64,000 nucleotides of DNA. Origin: Rhodobiaceae bacterium (GTDB taxonomy: Bacteria; Pseudomonadota; Alphaproteobacteria; Rhizobiales; NORP267). The stretch spans positions 1 to 64,000 of the forward strand of contig JAGRLG010000031.1 of NCBI GenBank assembly GCA_020441905.1, read 5' to 3'. Under the pieces are notes generated by a model, which saw only the letters and a list, made by a program, of their open reading frames with translations, had not been told where the DNA came from and ran no database searches. Below, in pieces: positions 50,249 to 61,928 of the stretch (its first letter is position 1; every line of letters begins with the position of its first letter). A program made the position numbers and the translations under genes.

Positions 50249-52414
50249 TCAGCCGCCGAATATCCGTTTCAGGAAATCGGCATCGATGCGAAAGCCGCCG
50301 GAGCGCGCCGGGGGCGGCACGCCGGCTCCCTCCTGAATCTGGTCGACACGGGTTTCGAACCCGGCGACAGCCGGCTCGTTGTCCGGATTGCGCCAGAACT
50401 TGCCGGGCAGGGGCTGTGGCTTGAGCCCGGCATGGGCCTCCTCCATGAAGCGGTGCCAGACCATGGCCGGCAGGCTGCCGCCGCTGACATTTTTCATCGG
50501 CGAGCCGTCGTCATTGCCGATCCACACCCCGGCGGTCAGCCGCGCCGTGTAGCCGATGAACCAGGCGTCGCGCCAGTCCTGGGTGGTGCCGGTCTTGCCG
50601 GCCGCGGGCCAGTTGCCGAACGCGGCGCGCTTGGCCGTGCCTTCCTCCAGCGCCGCGCGCAGCATGTCGTTCATCGCCCCCACCGCTTCCGCGCTGACCA
50701 CCCGTCCCGGCCCCGATCCGGCGCGCTCATAGAGCAGCTTGCCGTCGGCGGTCTTGGCGCGGGTGATGATATAGGGCAGCACGCCGGTGCCGCCGTTGGA
50801 AAAGGGCACATAGGCTCCGGTCAGTTCGGCCAGTGTGACCTCCGAGGTGCCGAGCGCGATCGAGAGGTCGCGGCGTATCGGCGAAGTGACGCCGAGACGG
50901 CGCGCGGTATCGATCACCGTCGTGACGCCGACCTCGTTGGCCAGTTGCGCCGAGAGCGTGTTGATCGAGTGCGACAGGCCATAGCGCAGGGTCACCGGCC
51001 CGGCATATTTGTCGTTGTAGTTTTTCGGCGCCCAGTTGCCATATTTGACCGGCGCGTCGCGGCGCACGGTGTCCGGCGTCAGCCCTTTTTCCAGCGCCGC
51101 CAGATAGACGAAGGGCTTGAAGGCCGAGCCCGGCTGGCGCAGCGCCTTGGTGGCGCGGTTGAACTGGCTCTCGCCATAGGCGCGCCCGCCGACCAGGGCC
51201 TTGATGGCGCCGCTGGGGTCCATCGCGATCAGCGCTCCCTGACCCGCTTCGACATCCCTGCCGTCTTCGTCGAGCACATTGACCAGCGCCCGTTCCGCCG
51301 CCCCTTGCAGCGCCGGATCGATGGTTGTCTCGACGATGATGTCGGTGTCCGGCTGGCCGGCAAAACCGGGCAACAGGTCGGAAATCCAGTCGGCGGCATA
51401 ATCGATGGCGCCGAGGCCGTCGGGCCGGATCAGCTTGGCGGGATGGGCGCGCGCGCTCTTTGCTTCTTCGGCACTGAGATATTTTGCTTCCGCCATGGCC
51501 TCGATGACCGTCGCCGCGCGGTCCTCGGCGAGATCCGGGTTGCGCGTCGGCGCATAACGCGACGGCGCTTTGAGCAGTCCGGCCAGCACGGCGGCCTCGG
51601 CCAGCGTCACATGGCGCGCCGACTTGCCGAAAAAGCGCTGGGCGCCGGCCTCGACGCCATAGGTGCCGGCACCGAAATAGACCCGGTTGAGATAGAGCTC
51701 GAGGATTTCGTTCTTGGTGAACTTGGTTTCCAACCATGCCGCCAGGATCATCTCCTGAACCTTTCGGGCAATCGTGCGGTCGGGCTCGAGAAACAGGTTC
51801 TTGGCCAATTGCTGGGTCAGGGTCGAGCCGCCCTGCACGATATGGCCGGCGACCAGATTCTGCGCCATGGCGCGCGCCAGTCCGACCGGGTCGATGCCGA
51901 AATGCCAAAAGAAGCGCCGGTCCTCGATGGCCACCACCGCCTGGGGCAGATAGGGCGGCAATTCGCGCAGCCGGACATCCTTGCCATGGCCTATGCCGCG
52001 CGTCGCCAGCACTTCGCCGCTGGCCGCCACCATGACTACATTGGGTGCCCGCTTGGGAACTTTCAGGTCGGAGATCGGCGGCAGCCCGGCGCCGTAATAG
52101 GCAAGCAGCCCGGCCAGCGCCAGCACGCCCCAGATCGCGGCCACCGCGCCCCAATAGACCAGGCGGCGCAGCATGCCGCGCTTGCGCCCCGGGCGGTTGC
52201 GTGTGCCGCCACCCCGGCCCGCGCGGCGCCCGGCGGAAGATCCGGCGGCGCCGGCCTTGCCCGCTGCTTTCTTGCTCCCCCTGGCTGCCTTGTCGTGGGA
52301 CAGCTGCGCGCGCTCGCGCCGGTCGGCCTTGATCTCGCCACCCGTCCGCCCGTCCGCCCGCTCGAAAACCGGTTCGATTCGCTCGCTGCGCTGGCGCCTG
52401 CGCTTGTTGATCAT
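50249..52414 (-). CDS. mrcA: Penicillin-binding protein 1A (bifunctional peptidoglycan synthase)
   Basis: A 721-residue class A PBP. A long, very basic cytoplasmic tail (about 1-80, rich in Arg, Lys, Gly and Ala) precedes the transmembrane helix (about 82-108). The GT51 transglycosylase domain shows VAIEDRRFFWHFGID and GGSTLTQQLAKNLFL. The transpeptidase domain has SxxK (PGSAFKPFVYL), SxN (SINT) and KTGT (GKTGTTQDWRDAWF). Start taken at ATG 52414 (MINKRRRQR). A perfect CtrA box lies 115 bases upstream of the start, suggesting cell-cycle control. Confidence 0.94.
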   Translation of the reverse strand: MINKRRRQRSERIEPVFERADGRTGGEIKADRRERAQLSHDKAARGSKKAAGKAGAAGSSAGRRAGRGGGTRNRPGRKRGMLRRLVYWGAVAAIWGVLALAGLLAYYGAGLPPISDLKVPKRAPNVVMVAASGEVLATRGIGHGKDVRLRELPPYLPQAVVAIEDRRFFWHFGIDPVGLARAMAQNLVAGHIVQGGSTLTQQLAKNLFLEPDRTIARKVQEMILAAWLETKFTKNEILELYLNRVYFGAGTYGVEAGAQRFFGKSARHVTLAEAAVLAGLLKAPSRYAPTRNPDLAEDRAATVIEAMAEAKYLSAEEAKSARAHPAKLIRPDGLGAIDYAADWISDLLPGFAGQPDTDIIVETTIDPALQGAAERALVNVLDEDGRDVEAGQGALIAMDPSGAIKALVGGRAYGESQFNRATKALRQPGSAFKPFVYLAALEKGLTPDTVRRDAPVKYGNWAPKNYNDKYAGPVTLRYGLSHSINTLSAQLANEVGVTTVIDTARRLGVTSPIRRDLSIALGTSEVTLAELTGAYVPFSNGGTGVLPYIITRAKTADGKLLYERAGSGPGRVVSAEAVGAMNDMLRAALEEGTAKRAAFGNWPAAGKTGTTQDWRDAWFIGYTARLTAGVWIGNDDGSPMKNVSGGSLPAMVWHRFMEEAHAGLKPQPLPGKFWRNPDNEPAVAGFETRVDQIQEGAGVPPPARSGGFRIDADFLKRIFGG

Positions 52415-52528
52415 CGATCCGGCCGCTTCTTCTCGATCTGGAATTGCAGCACACCTGTGCCCCCGCACGCCGGCGCCCTGTCGCAAGGGAACCGCCGACA
52501 TCCGCAAATGAACGCTAAATAAGGCGCT

Positions 52529-52543
52529 TTAATGGACAGTTAA
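52529..52543. promoter_or_regulatory. CtrA box TTAA-N7-TTAA upstream of the PBP1A gene
   Basis: TTAATGGACAGTTAA matches the full CtrA consensus exactly. It is in the 210-bp gap between the PBP1A and gyrB genes. CtrA is the alphaproteobacterial cell-cycle master regulator, and wall-synthesis genes are plausible targets. Confidence 0.55.
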
Positions 52544-52624
52544 CTATCGGCGCGGCGCCGTCTTGCGGCAGCTCCTGCCCGGCACGTTATATGGCGTTCC
52601 GGCCCGCGCCGCACGAGCCGTCCG

Positions 52625-55138
<2,514 letters not shown>

Positions 55139-55203
55139 TTATAACAGTTTTGCCCGGTTAAGTGGGGCAAACTTGCCGAAAAAGGCGGTTCGCGCCGCCG
55201 CGA

Positions 55204-56400
55204 TCAGCCGCGCCGCTCCAGCCCTCCGGCTCCGACATGATAGCGCTGCATCGCGATCCCGGCGGCGGCGAAAATTCCCTCATCGGTTCCCGTCATCCAG
55301 GCCTGGGCGCCGAGCTCCTCGATCTCGCCGAAAAGGGCGGCGCGGTGCGCGGCGTCGAGATGGGCGGCGACCTCGTCGAGCAGCAGCAGCGGCGTCGCGC
55401 CGGCGGTAACCTCGCGCACCAGCCGGGCATGGGCGAGCACGATGCCGGCCAGCAGGATCTTCTGCTCGCCGGTCGAGCAGCTGCGCGCCGCGCGCGCCTT
55501 GGGCCCGTGAAAGACAATGAGGTCGGAGCGGTGCGGTCCCTCTAGGGTGCGCCCGGCCGCGGCATCGAGGCCGCGCGAGGCGCCAAGGCGCGCGCGGTAG
55601 GTATCCTCGGCATCGACCGCGGCCATGGCTTCAAGGTGGGTTTCCAGGCTGCCTTCCAGCGCCAGCTCGACCTGGGGGATGAGTCCCAGCCCGGCGCGCG
55701 CCGCCAGCACCCCCTGGAGCAGGCGCACGCAGTCGCGCCGCGCCGCGGCAACCGCCGCCGCATGTTCCGCCATCTGCGCCTCGATGGCGTCTAGCCAGCG
55801 CCCATTGCCGCCCGCCGCGCCCGTCTCGAGCAGGGCATTGCGCTGGCGCATGGCGCTTTCAAAGGCGCTGATGCGGCTGCGGTGGCCGGGATCGAGCGCC
55901 ACCACCAGGCGGTCGAGAAAGCGCCGCCGGTCGCTGGCGGGGCCGGAAAAAAGCTGATCCATCGACGGCGTCAGCCACACCATGCGGCACAGCGAAGCCA
56001 GTTCGTTGACGCTGCGCGCCCGCGTCCCGTCGATGCGCACCTCGCGCCCGGCCCGCCCGGCCTCGCCCGCCGCCGCGCTCTCGCCAAGGCCGGTGCCGAT
56101 GCCGGCCAGACCATGGGGGCCGCTGACCCTGGCGAAGACGGCCCAGCCGCCGCGCGCGCCCTCGCGGGTGATCTCGTCATAGGGTGCGGCGCGCAGGCCG
56201 CGCCCGGGCACGAGGAAAGAAAGCGCTTCAAGAAGGTTGGTCTTGCCCGCGCCATTGGCGCCGCACAGCGCCACGGGCGCGTGGCTGACCTCGAGCGACA
56301 GCCGGCGGTAATTGCGGAAATCGGTCAGTTGCAGCGTCTCAAGCGCATAAGCGGGGGCATCCGCGCCGGCTCCCTGCCTGTTTTCGCCGCCCGCCTGCAC
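55204..56400 (-). CDS. recF: DNA replication and repair protein RecF
   Basis: A 398-residue SMC-like ATPase of the RecFOR gap-repair pathway. N-terminal LQLTDFRNYRRLSLEV, Walker A CGANGAGKTNLLEAL, signature STGEQKILLAG and Walker B LLLLDEVAAHLD are all intact. The start is a GTG at 56400 with GAGGCGGGCGG upstream. Canonical place between dnaN and gyrB. Confidence 0.96.
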   Translation of the reverse strand: MQAGGENRQGAGADAPAYALETLQLTDFRNYRRLSLEVSHAPVALCGANGAGKTNLLEALSFLVPGRGLRAAPYDEITREGARGGWAVFARVSGPHGLAGIGTGLGESAAAGEAGRAGREVRIDGTRARSVNELASLCRMVWLTPSMDQLFSGPASDRRRFLDRLVVALDPGHRSRISAFESAMRQRNALLETGAAGGNGRWLDAIEAQMAEHAAAVAAARRDCVRLLQGVLAARAGLGLIPQVELALEGSLETHLEAMAAVDAEDTYRARLGASRGLDAAAGRTLEGPHRSDLIVFHGPKARAARSCSTGEQKILLAGIVLAHARLVREVTAGATPLLLLDEVAAHLDAAHRAALFGEIEELGAQAWMTGTDEGIFAAAGIAMQRYHVGAGGLERRG

Positions 56401-56443
56401 CCGCCCGCCTCGATATTCAGTGAATTTCGCCTGCCGCCGCCCT

Positions 56444-57562
56444 TTAGACCCGCATCGGCATCAGCACATAGAGCGCGGCCTCGTCGCTGACATCGCGCAC
56501 CAGTGCCGGCGAACCGGGATCGGCGAGGTCGAAACGCGCCGTCTCGTGATCGAGCTGGCCGGCGATATCGAGCAGATAACGCGAATTGAAGCCGATCTCC
56601 AGCGCCTCGCCGCTGTAGCTGACCTCGATTTCCTCGCTGGCGCTGCCCGAATCGGGATTGTTGACCGAAAGCACGAGCTTCTCGCCCTCAAGATTGAGTT
56701 TGACCGCCCGCCCGCGCTCGCTGGAAATCGTCGACACGCGGTCGACCGCCTGGGCAAAGCGCGCGGCATCGACCTCCAGCCGCTTGTCATTGCCCTGGGG
56801 GATGACGCGGGCATAGTCGGGGAATGTGCCGTCGATCAGCTTCGATGTCAGCACCACCTGTCCGAAGGTGAAGCGGATCTTGGCGTCCGACATCTCCACC
56901 GTGACCGGCGCCTCTTGGTCCTCGATCAGCCGGTGCAGCTGTTCGACCGTCTTGCGCGGCACGATAATGCCCGGCATCCCCGCCGAGCCTTCCGGCGCCG
57001 GCAATTCGATCCGCGCCAGCCGGTGGCCGTCTGTCGCCACCGCGCGCAGCGTCGCCAGCCCGTCGGTTTCGGCGCAATGGAGAAAGATGCCGTTGAGATA
57101 ATAGCGCGTCTCTTCGGTCGACATGGCAAAGCGCGTCTTGTCGATCAGCCGCTTCAGGTCGTTGGCCGAGAGCGTGAAGCGGTGGCCCATGGCGCCGGCG
57201 TCGAGATCGGGAAAATCGTCCTTGGGCAGGGTCTGTAGGGTGAAACGCGAGCGCCCGCTGCGTACAGAGATCGAAGCGCCGTCCTCGCTGGTCTGAAGCT
57301 CGACCTGCGATCCTTCGGGCAGCTTGCGGACAATATCGTAGAACATATGGGCCGGAACGGTGGTGGCGCCTTCGCCAGCGATATCGGCCGGCACCGCTTC
57401 CACCGCTTCCAGGTCGAGGTCGGTGGCCTTGAGCCGCAATCCGCCCTGAACGCCCTCGATCAGGACATTGGACAGGATCGGGATCGTGTTGCGCCGTTCC
57501 ACCACGTTCTGCACATGGTTGAGGGATTTCAGCAGCGCCGTTCTTTCGATCGTCAATTTCAT
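56444..57562 (-). CDS. dnaN: DNA polymerase III beta clamp
   Basis: A 372-residue sliding clamp. It starts MKLTIERTALLKSLNHVQNVVERRNTIPILSNVLI and ends ALYVLMPMRV, both family hallmarks, with three repeats of the clamp fold. The frame runs to 57610, but ATG 57562 matches the conserved start. Between dnaN and dnaA is a 266-bp gap where I see no gene. Confidence 0.98.
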   Translation of the reverse strand: MKLTIERTALLKSLNHVQNVVERRNTIPILSNVLIEGVQGGLRLKATDLDLEAVEAVPADIAGEGATTVPAHMFYDIVRKLPEGSQVELQTSEDGASISVRSGRSRFTLQTLPKDDFPDLDAGAMGHRFTLSANDLKRLIDKTRFAMSTEETRYYLNGIFLHCAETDGLATLRAVATDGHRLARIELPAPEGSAGMPGIIVPRKTVEQLHRLIEDQEAPVTVEMSDAKIRFTFGQVVLTSKLIDGTFPDYARVIPQGNDKRLEVDAARFAQAVDRVSTISSERGRAVKLNLEGEKLVLSVNNPDSGSASEEIEVSYSGEALEIGFNSRYLLDIAGQLDHETARFDLADPGSPALVRDVSDEAALYVLMPMRV

Positions 57563-57828
57563 GGCTAACCCGTCTTCGCTATGAGCCGGTCTTAGGTCGA
57601 ACCGTCTCATGCCCCGCGCCGGCGGGGCCCGTCATGTCCAGGGGGTATCGTCAGGTTTCCGGCCGGGACTGGCGGATCTTTGCCCGCGCGTCCCGATTGT
57701 TGGCGCATTTCCCCCTCGCCAATGCGCGCTACTGCCGTGGCGTGTGGTGCAAATTGCCGTCAATGGCGGCAAATGGCAAGGAGGATCGGACTGGCGGAAA
57801 GTCGCATGACCTGTTCCCCGGGTCCGGC

Positions 57829-59331
57829 CTATTCCTCGACCAGCCTTTTCAGAAGCTCCACCTCCTCGGCGAAGGAGCGGTCTTCGCGCATCAGGGTGTC
57901 GATCTTGCGCACCGCATGCAGCACCGTGGTGTGGTCGCGGCCGCCGAACCGGCGCCCGATCTCTGGAAACGAGCGGTCCGTCAACGTCTTGGCCAGATAC
58001 ATCGAGATCTGGCGCGGCCGCACGATCGAACGGTTGCGCCGGCTGGAGACGATGTCCTGGCGCGAAATGTTGAAATGCTTGGCCACCACCTTCTGGATAT
58101 GCTCGATGCGCACCCGCTTGGGCTCCACCGACCGCACCAGATCGCGGATGGCGCGTTCGGCCATTTCGATGGTGATCTCGGCGCGGGTCAGCTGGTTGTG
58201 GGCGACGATGCGGGTAAAGGCGCCTTCCAGTTCGCGGCCATTGCCGTTGACCTGATCGGCGACATATTCCAGCACCTGGTTCTGGACATGCAGTTCGGGC
58301 AGGCGGCGGCGAGCGTTCTCCAGCTTCGATTTCAGGATGGCGAGGCGGAGCGACCGGCCGAGCGGTCGGATATCGACGACAAGCCCGCCCGAAAGGCGCG
58401 AGCGCATCCTGTCATCGAGACTTTCCAGCTCGGCCGGAGGCCGGTCCGCCGCAACGACGACCTGACGTCCGCTTTCCATCAAAGCATTGAGAGTGTGGCA
58501 GAATTCCTGCTGGGTCGACTTGCCCTGGAGAAACTGCATGTCGTCGATCAGCAGCATGTCGATGCCGCGCAGCTGGTCCTTGAAAGCCAGCGCGCTGTGG
58601 GATTTCAGGGCGGCGACAAAGCGGTACATGAAGCGCTCGGCGGTCAGGTAGATGATGCGCTCGGGCTGGCGCCGCCGCCGCGCTTCCCATGCCGTGGCCT
58701 GAAGCAGGTGCGACTTGCCCAGTCCGACGGCGCTGTGCAGATAGAGGATGTTGAAACCGGGCCTGTCGCCGTCCAGCGCCGCAACCTGGCAGGCCGCGGC
58801 ATGGGCCAGCGAGTTCGACGATCCGACGACGAAAGACTCGAAATTGTAGCGCGGATCGAGCGGCGAGCCGATGGTGCGCTCGCCCTCGCCGGCCAGGGGG
58901 TGGTGGCCGATCGCCGCCTCTTCGTTGCAATCGGGCGCCAGGACGGTTCCGCTGGCGGCTTGCGCTCCGGCATCGGCCGCCGGCCGCGCGACAGCCTGGG
59001 TGCGGCCGCGAATGCTGAGTTCCAGCCGGGTCACGCCCTTGACCTCCTGCTGCCACAGCGCGAGCAGCCGGTCATGATAATGCGAGCGGATCCAGTTCTT
59101 CAAAAACCGTGTCGGCACCGAAAGATGGATTGCCCCGCCATCGAGGCTCTCGGGCGCCATGCGCGCAAACCAGCTCGAAAAGACATCTTCTCCCAGTTCC
59201 GCGCGCAGCCTTGCCGCAACCCGCGCCCAGCGCTCGTCCAGCTGTTCGCTGGTTTTGACCGCTTTCCCCGCCATGTCGTCTTCAGCCCCTGCCGACTCTG
59301 CTGCCCTTGAGCGCCTGCTGGCGTCCCCCAT
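57829..59331 (-). CDS. dnaA: Chromosomal replication initiator protein DnaA
   Basis: A 500-residue initiator. Domain I at about 20-95, a linker, the AAA+ domain with YNFESFVVGSSN, Walker A SAVGLGKSHLL and Walker B IDMLLIDDMQFLQGK, and domain IV with the DnaA-box-binding signature GRRFGGRDHTTVLHAVRKI. GAGGACAAA stands right before ATG 59331, supporting this start; ATG at residue 20 is possible but lacks a site. Transcription is leftward, so the origin is expected on the right. Confidence 0.98.
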   Translation of the reverse strand: MGDASRRSRAAESAGAEDDMAGKAVKTSEQLDERWARVAARLRAELGEDVFSSWFARMAPESLDGGAIHLSVPTRFLKNWIRSHYHDRLLALWQQEVKGVTRLELSIRGRTQAVARPAADAGAQAASGTVLAPDCNEEAAIGHHPLAGEGERTIGSPLDPRYNFESFVVGSSNSLAHAAACQVAALDGDRPGFNILYLHSAVGLGKSHLLQATAWEARRRRQPERIIYLTAERFMYRFVAALKSHSALAFKDQLRGIDMLLIDDMQFLQGKSTQQEFCHTLNALMESGRQVVVAADRPPAELESLDDRMRSRLSGGLVVDIRPLGRSLRLAILKSKLENARRRLPELHVQNQVLEYVADQVNGNGRELEGAFTRIVAHNQLTRAEITIEMAERAIRDLVRSVEPKRVRIEHIQKVVAKHFNISRQDIVSSRRNRSIVRPRQISMYLAKTLTDRSFPEIGRRFGGRDHTTVLHAVRKIDTLMREDRSFAEEVELLKRLVEE

Positions 59332-59440
59332 TTTGTCCTCCTCGCTTCTTTTTTATTGGCAGTGCCCCCCAAGGCATCCGCCCGCCATTTTGTTTTATTG
59401 CCGCCCCCTCGGGCGAAGTGCCTCTTCGCCAAAAGGTCCC

Positions 59441-59887
59441 TCAAGACTGCGCCCAGGGTAGTCCTTCCGCTTTCCATCCCGACTCCGCGCCGCGATGGCG
59501 CTCGCCGTTCAAATTGCCTTCAAAGCCGCCCGCGACGTTGAAGCAGGCGCTGCGGCCCGCGGCCTTTGCCGCTGCCGCCGCCGCGGCGCTGCGCACCCCG
59601 GAGCGGCAGATGAAATAGAGCGGCGCCTCGATGTCGGCCCCGCGCCGCGCCAGTTCACCTTCCAGCAGGGCAACGAAGTCAGGATTGACCTCCATGCCCG
59701 GATAGCTCTGCCATTCGAGCAGGATCACTTCTTTGCCCAGTGAACTGAGGTCGGGGATGCCAACGAAGGACCATTCGGCGCGCGTGCGTACGTCAATCAG
59801 CGTAGCGTCACGCGTCTCTTCAAGACGCCGCCATGTTTCGCTGGCCGAAATGTCGCCCGAATAGCCTCCCCCCGTTCCCCCGCTCAT
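59441..59887 (-). CDS. Rhodanese-like domain protein
   Basis: A 148-residue single-domain rhodanese. The N-terminal SASETWRRLEETRDATLIDVRTRAEWSFVG and the active-site loop YFICRSGVRSAAAA (catalytic Cys) are clear, followed by NVAGGFEG. Such proteins transfer sulfane sulfur or act in sulfur signalling. Located just upstream of dnaA on the same strand, a frequent arrangement in alphaproteobacteria. Confidence 0.92.
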   Translation of the reverse strand: MSGGTGGGYSGDISASETWRRLEETRDATLIDVRTRAEWSFVGIPDLSSLGKEVILLEWQSYPGMEVNPDFVALLEGELARRGADIEAPLYFICRSGVRSAAAAAAAKAAGRSACFNVAGGFEGNLNGERHRGAESGWKAEGLPWAQS

Positions 59888-60146
59888 GCCTGCAAATGCC
59901 CCGTGCCTTCGATTTCCCGGTCAAATCAGGTGCCGTCAAATTTGATCCAGTAGTCAAAAAATTCTTATTATATATTTTTATATATTTGTGGCCCGGTGTC
60001 TTTTAGATCTTCCGGTGTATTAATCCAACTACTGAATTGATGTCCAAATATTTTTTTTCAAACTTAAGAGTACTGATTGAAAAAATGGCGCAAAAATAGC
60101 TGTACGCCCCGAGGGACATCTAAGAATAACTTGAACTTTAATGAAA

Positions 60147-60164
60147 TTTTGGGGTGCCCCAAAA
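60147..60164. terminator. Perfect hairpin TTTTGGGG-TG-CCCCAAAA
   Basis: An 8-bp perfect inverted repeat with a 2-base loop, flanked by A/T-rich DNA on both sides. It could be a bidirectional terminator isolating the AT-rich segment, or a structural element of the candidate origin. Confidence 0.4.
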
Positions 60165-60292
60165 ACTGACCCAAAGATACAGGCGTGTGTGCAGTGCCGC
60201 AAGAGGGCGCAACCCCATTCTCGCCGATTTGCCCCGATCACCCCCGCCCGGAAGGGGCTGCGCGCTTTTGAAGCAGCCCGGCAAGGGCTTGA

Positions 60293-60463
60293 GATTCAAG
60301 CGGTTCGAAAGGCCGCAATAAGGCAGAAAAGGGGCAGAGAAATTTTTCGGTTGACTCCGCTTTCTCTGGCTGCGGGGCGGCTCTGGTGGCGCGGGATTCT
60401 GCTTCGCTCTGCCGACATATTCCTAAGCCATTGATTCAGCGGCCAAATGAATGTCATGGAATC
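60293..60463. other. Cluster of five GANTC (CcrM methylation) sites
   Basis: GATTC at 60293 and 60395, GACTC at 60353, GATTC at 60433 and GAATC at 60459: five sites in 171 bp. GANTC is methylated by the cell-cycle methyltransferase CcrM in many alphaproteobacteria and marks promoters or origins that respond to replication passage. The clustering is seen; the function is inferred. Confidence 0.5.
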
Positions 60464-60471
60464 CGCTTCAC

Positions 60472-60498
60472 AAAAAAGCCCGGCGCGAGGCCGGGCCA
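60472..60498 (-). terminator. Rho-independent terminator of rpsT
   Basis: On the minus strand GGCCCGGC, a 5-base loop and GCCGGGC are followed by six T (plus-strand A at 60472-60477), 24 bases past the rpsT stop. A textbook intrinsic terminator. Confidence 0.93.
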
Positions 60499-60521
60499 TG
60501 AGCTTGATTTGTCCGCCGGTT

Positions 60522-60788
60522 TCAGGCCGTCATCGCCTTGATGCGGCTCGAAAGGCGGGAGATCTTCCGCGATGCGGTGTTCTTGTGCAGCAGGCCTTTC
60601 TGCGCCGACCGCATGACCTGCGGCTGGGCGGCGCGCAAGGCGGCGGCGGCGCTGGCCTGATCGCCGGCGCTGATCGCGTCCTCGACCTTGCGCAGGAAGC
60701 TGCGCATGCGGCTGCGCCGGTTCTTGTTCACGTCGGTGCGCCGCGCAATCACGCGGATAGCCTTTTTGGCGTTTGTCTTGTTGGCCAT
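60522..60788 (-). CDS. rpsT: 30S ribosomal protein S20
   Basis: An 88-residue, very basic S20: [29 protein letters not shown], and [20 protein letters not shown] at the end. Binds 16S rRNA early in 30S assembly. The frame is open further upstream to 60896, but ATG 60788 gives the conserved MANK start and has AAAGGG upstream. A strong promoter and an intrinsic terminator flank it, so it is monocistronic. Confidence 0.97.
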   Translation of the reverse strand: MANKTNAKKAIRVIARRTDVNKNRRSRMRSFLRKVEDAISAGDQASAAAALRAAQPQVMRSAQKGLLHKNTASRKISRLSSRIKAMTA

Positions 60789-60931
60789 GAGACTAGCCCT
60801 TTGCTCCTGGTTTTGAGCGCCTGAATACCGGTGCTGTGGTGTAAAATCCTTGCTGCCCTGCCGGCGGGGCTGGCGGCGGTGCGAGCAAGCCCGCACAGCG
60901 CGCGCCCCCCGCCAAGGGGCTGAGCGCTTGG

Positions 60932-60960
60932 CTTATACTTGCCGCCGCACTGGGCGTCAA
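60932..60960 (-). promoter_or_regulatory. Sigma70-type promoter of rpsT
   Basis: On the minus strand TTGACG (plus 60955-60960), 17-bp spacer and TATAAG (plus 60932-60937). The best promoter match in the window, about 145 bases before the rpsT start codon, leaving room for a leader. Confidence 0.75.
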
Positions 60961-60997
60961 CCGCGCTGGTGGGCGCGGCGTCCTTGGTTTGCGCCGG

Positions 60998-61771
60998 CTA
61001 ACGGTTCTTGAACTGCGGGCTGCGCTTCTCGACGAACGCCGCCATGCCTTCCTTCTGGTCGTCCATGGCAAACAGGGAGTGGAAGATCCGCCTCTCGAAG
61101 CGCACGCCCTCGGCCAGCGGCGTCTCATAGGCGCGGTTTACCGCCTCCTTGGTCATCATGGTCGCCGGCAGCGACATTCCGGCGATGCGGCCCGCCACCT
61201 TGACCGCTTCCTCGATCAGCTTTTCGGGCGCGACTATGCGGCTGACCAGTCCCGAGCGCTCCGCCTCCACGGCATCCATCAGCCGTCCGGTCAGACACAT
61301 TTCCATCGCCTTGGCCTTGCCGATCACTCGCGTCAGGCGCTGGGTGCCGCCGCAGCCCGGGGTCACGCCGAGATTGATCTCGGGCTGGCCGAATTTGGCG
61401 GTTTCGGCGGCGAGGATGAAATCGCACATCATGGCCAGTTCGCAGCCTCCACCCAGCGCGAAACCGGCCACCGCGGCGATGATCGGCTTGCGGAAGCGCG
61501 ACACCCGCTCCCAGGGGGCGATAAAATCCTCCTTGTAGAGATCGGCATAGCTCTTCGACTGCATTTCCTTGATATCGGCGCCGGCGGCAAAGGCCTTTTC
61601 CGAGCCGGCCAGCACCACGCAGCCGATCAGCTCATTGGCTTCCGCTTCGTCGAGGGCGTGTCCGATCTCGCCGATCAGCTGTGAGTTCAGCGCATTCATG
61701 GCCTCGGGGCGATTGAGGGTGATGAGGCACACCTTGCCGCGGTTTTCGACGATAATCGTTTCATAAGCCAT
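60998..61771 (-). CDS. Enoyl-CoA hydratase
   Basis: A 257-residue crotonase-family enzyme hydrating 2-enoyl-CoA. The oxyanion-hole loops are [10 protein letters not shown] and [18 protein letters not shown]; both catalytic Glu are present (GGGCELAM and [19 protein letters not shown]). The frame extends to 61831, but ATG 61771 has GAGGAG upstream and gives MAYETIIVE. Normal length. Found between rpsT and mutM near the origin in many alphaproteobacteria; general beta-oxidation role. Confidence 0.95.
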   Translation of the reverse strand: MAYETIIVENRGKVCLITLNRPEAMNALNSQLIGEIGHALDEAEANELIGCVVLAGSEKAFAAGADIKEMQSKSYADLYKEDFIAPWERVSRFRKPIIAAVAGFALGGGCELAMMCDFILAAETAKFGQPEINLGVTPGCGGTQRLTRVIGKAKAMEMCLTGRLMDAVEAERSGLVSRIVAPEKLIEEAVKVAGRIAGMSLPATMMTKEAVNRAYETPLAEGVRFERRIFHSLFAMDDQKEGMAAFVEKRSPQFKNR

Positions 61772-61928
61772 TGTGTTCAGCTCCTCGCCAGGCTGGTTTT
61801 CCGCTCGCCCCTCGATTGGTGCGCTGCACAATGGCTAGCCGCGCCAGACTTCAAAATCAACGGGAAATGCCGGATGCGCCGCCGCTTGCCGCAGCGCGGC
61901 AGGGGCGTCGGAGTGCGGCGATCCTCGG

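Larger units (their letters stand above)
59940..60470. other. AT-rich gene-free segment, candidate origin of replication
   Basis: Between the rhodanese gene and rpsT are 634 bp without a credible gene. The stretch 59955-60160 is far more AT-rich than anything else in the window, including a run of A/T around 59955-59985 that could be the unwinding element. Weak DnaA-box or G-box-like matches are TGATCCAGT (59943-59951, 7 of 9 to TGATCCACA) and TAATCCAAC (60021-60029, 6 of 9). No consensus TTATCCACA is present. Its place upstream of dnaA, between it and rpsT, fits an origin, but the box evidence is thin. Confidence 0.4.

Noticed and set aside
60298-60325. GGTTCGAAA resembling a tRNA T-loop
   Set aside because: No acceptor stem or anticodon arm can be paired around it.
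60029-60434. Small open frames of 70 and 97 codons in the AT-rich island
   Set aside because: No ribosome-binding sites, no motif, composition unlike neighbouring proteins; they cross the hairpin and GANTC cluster.
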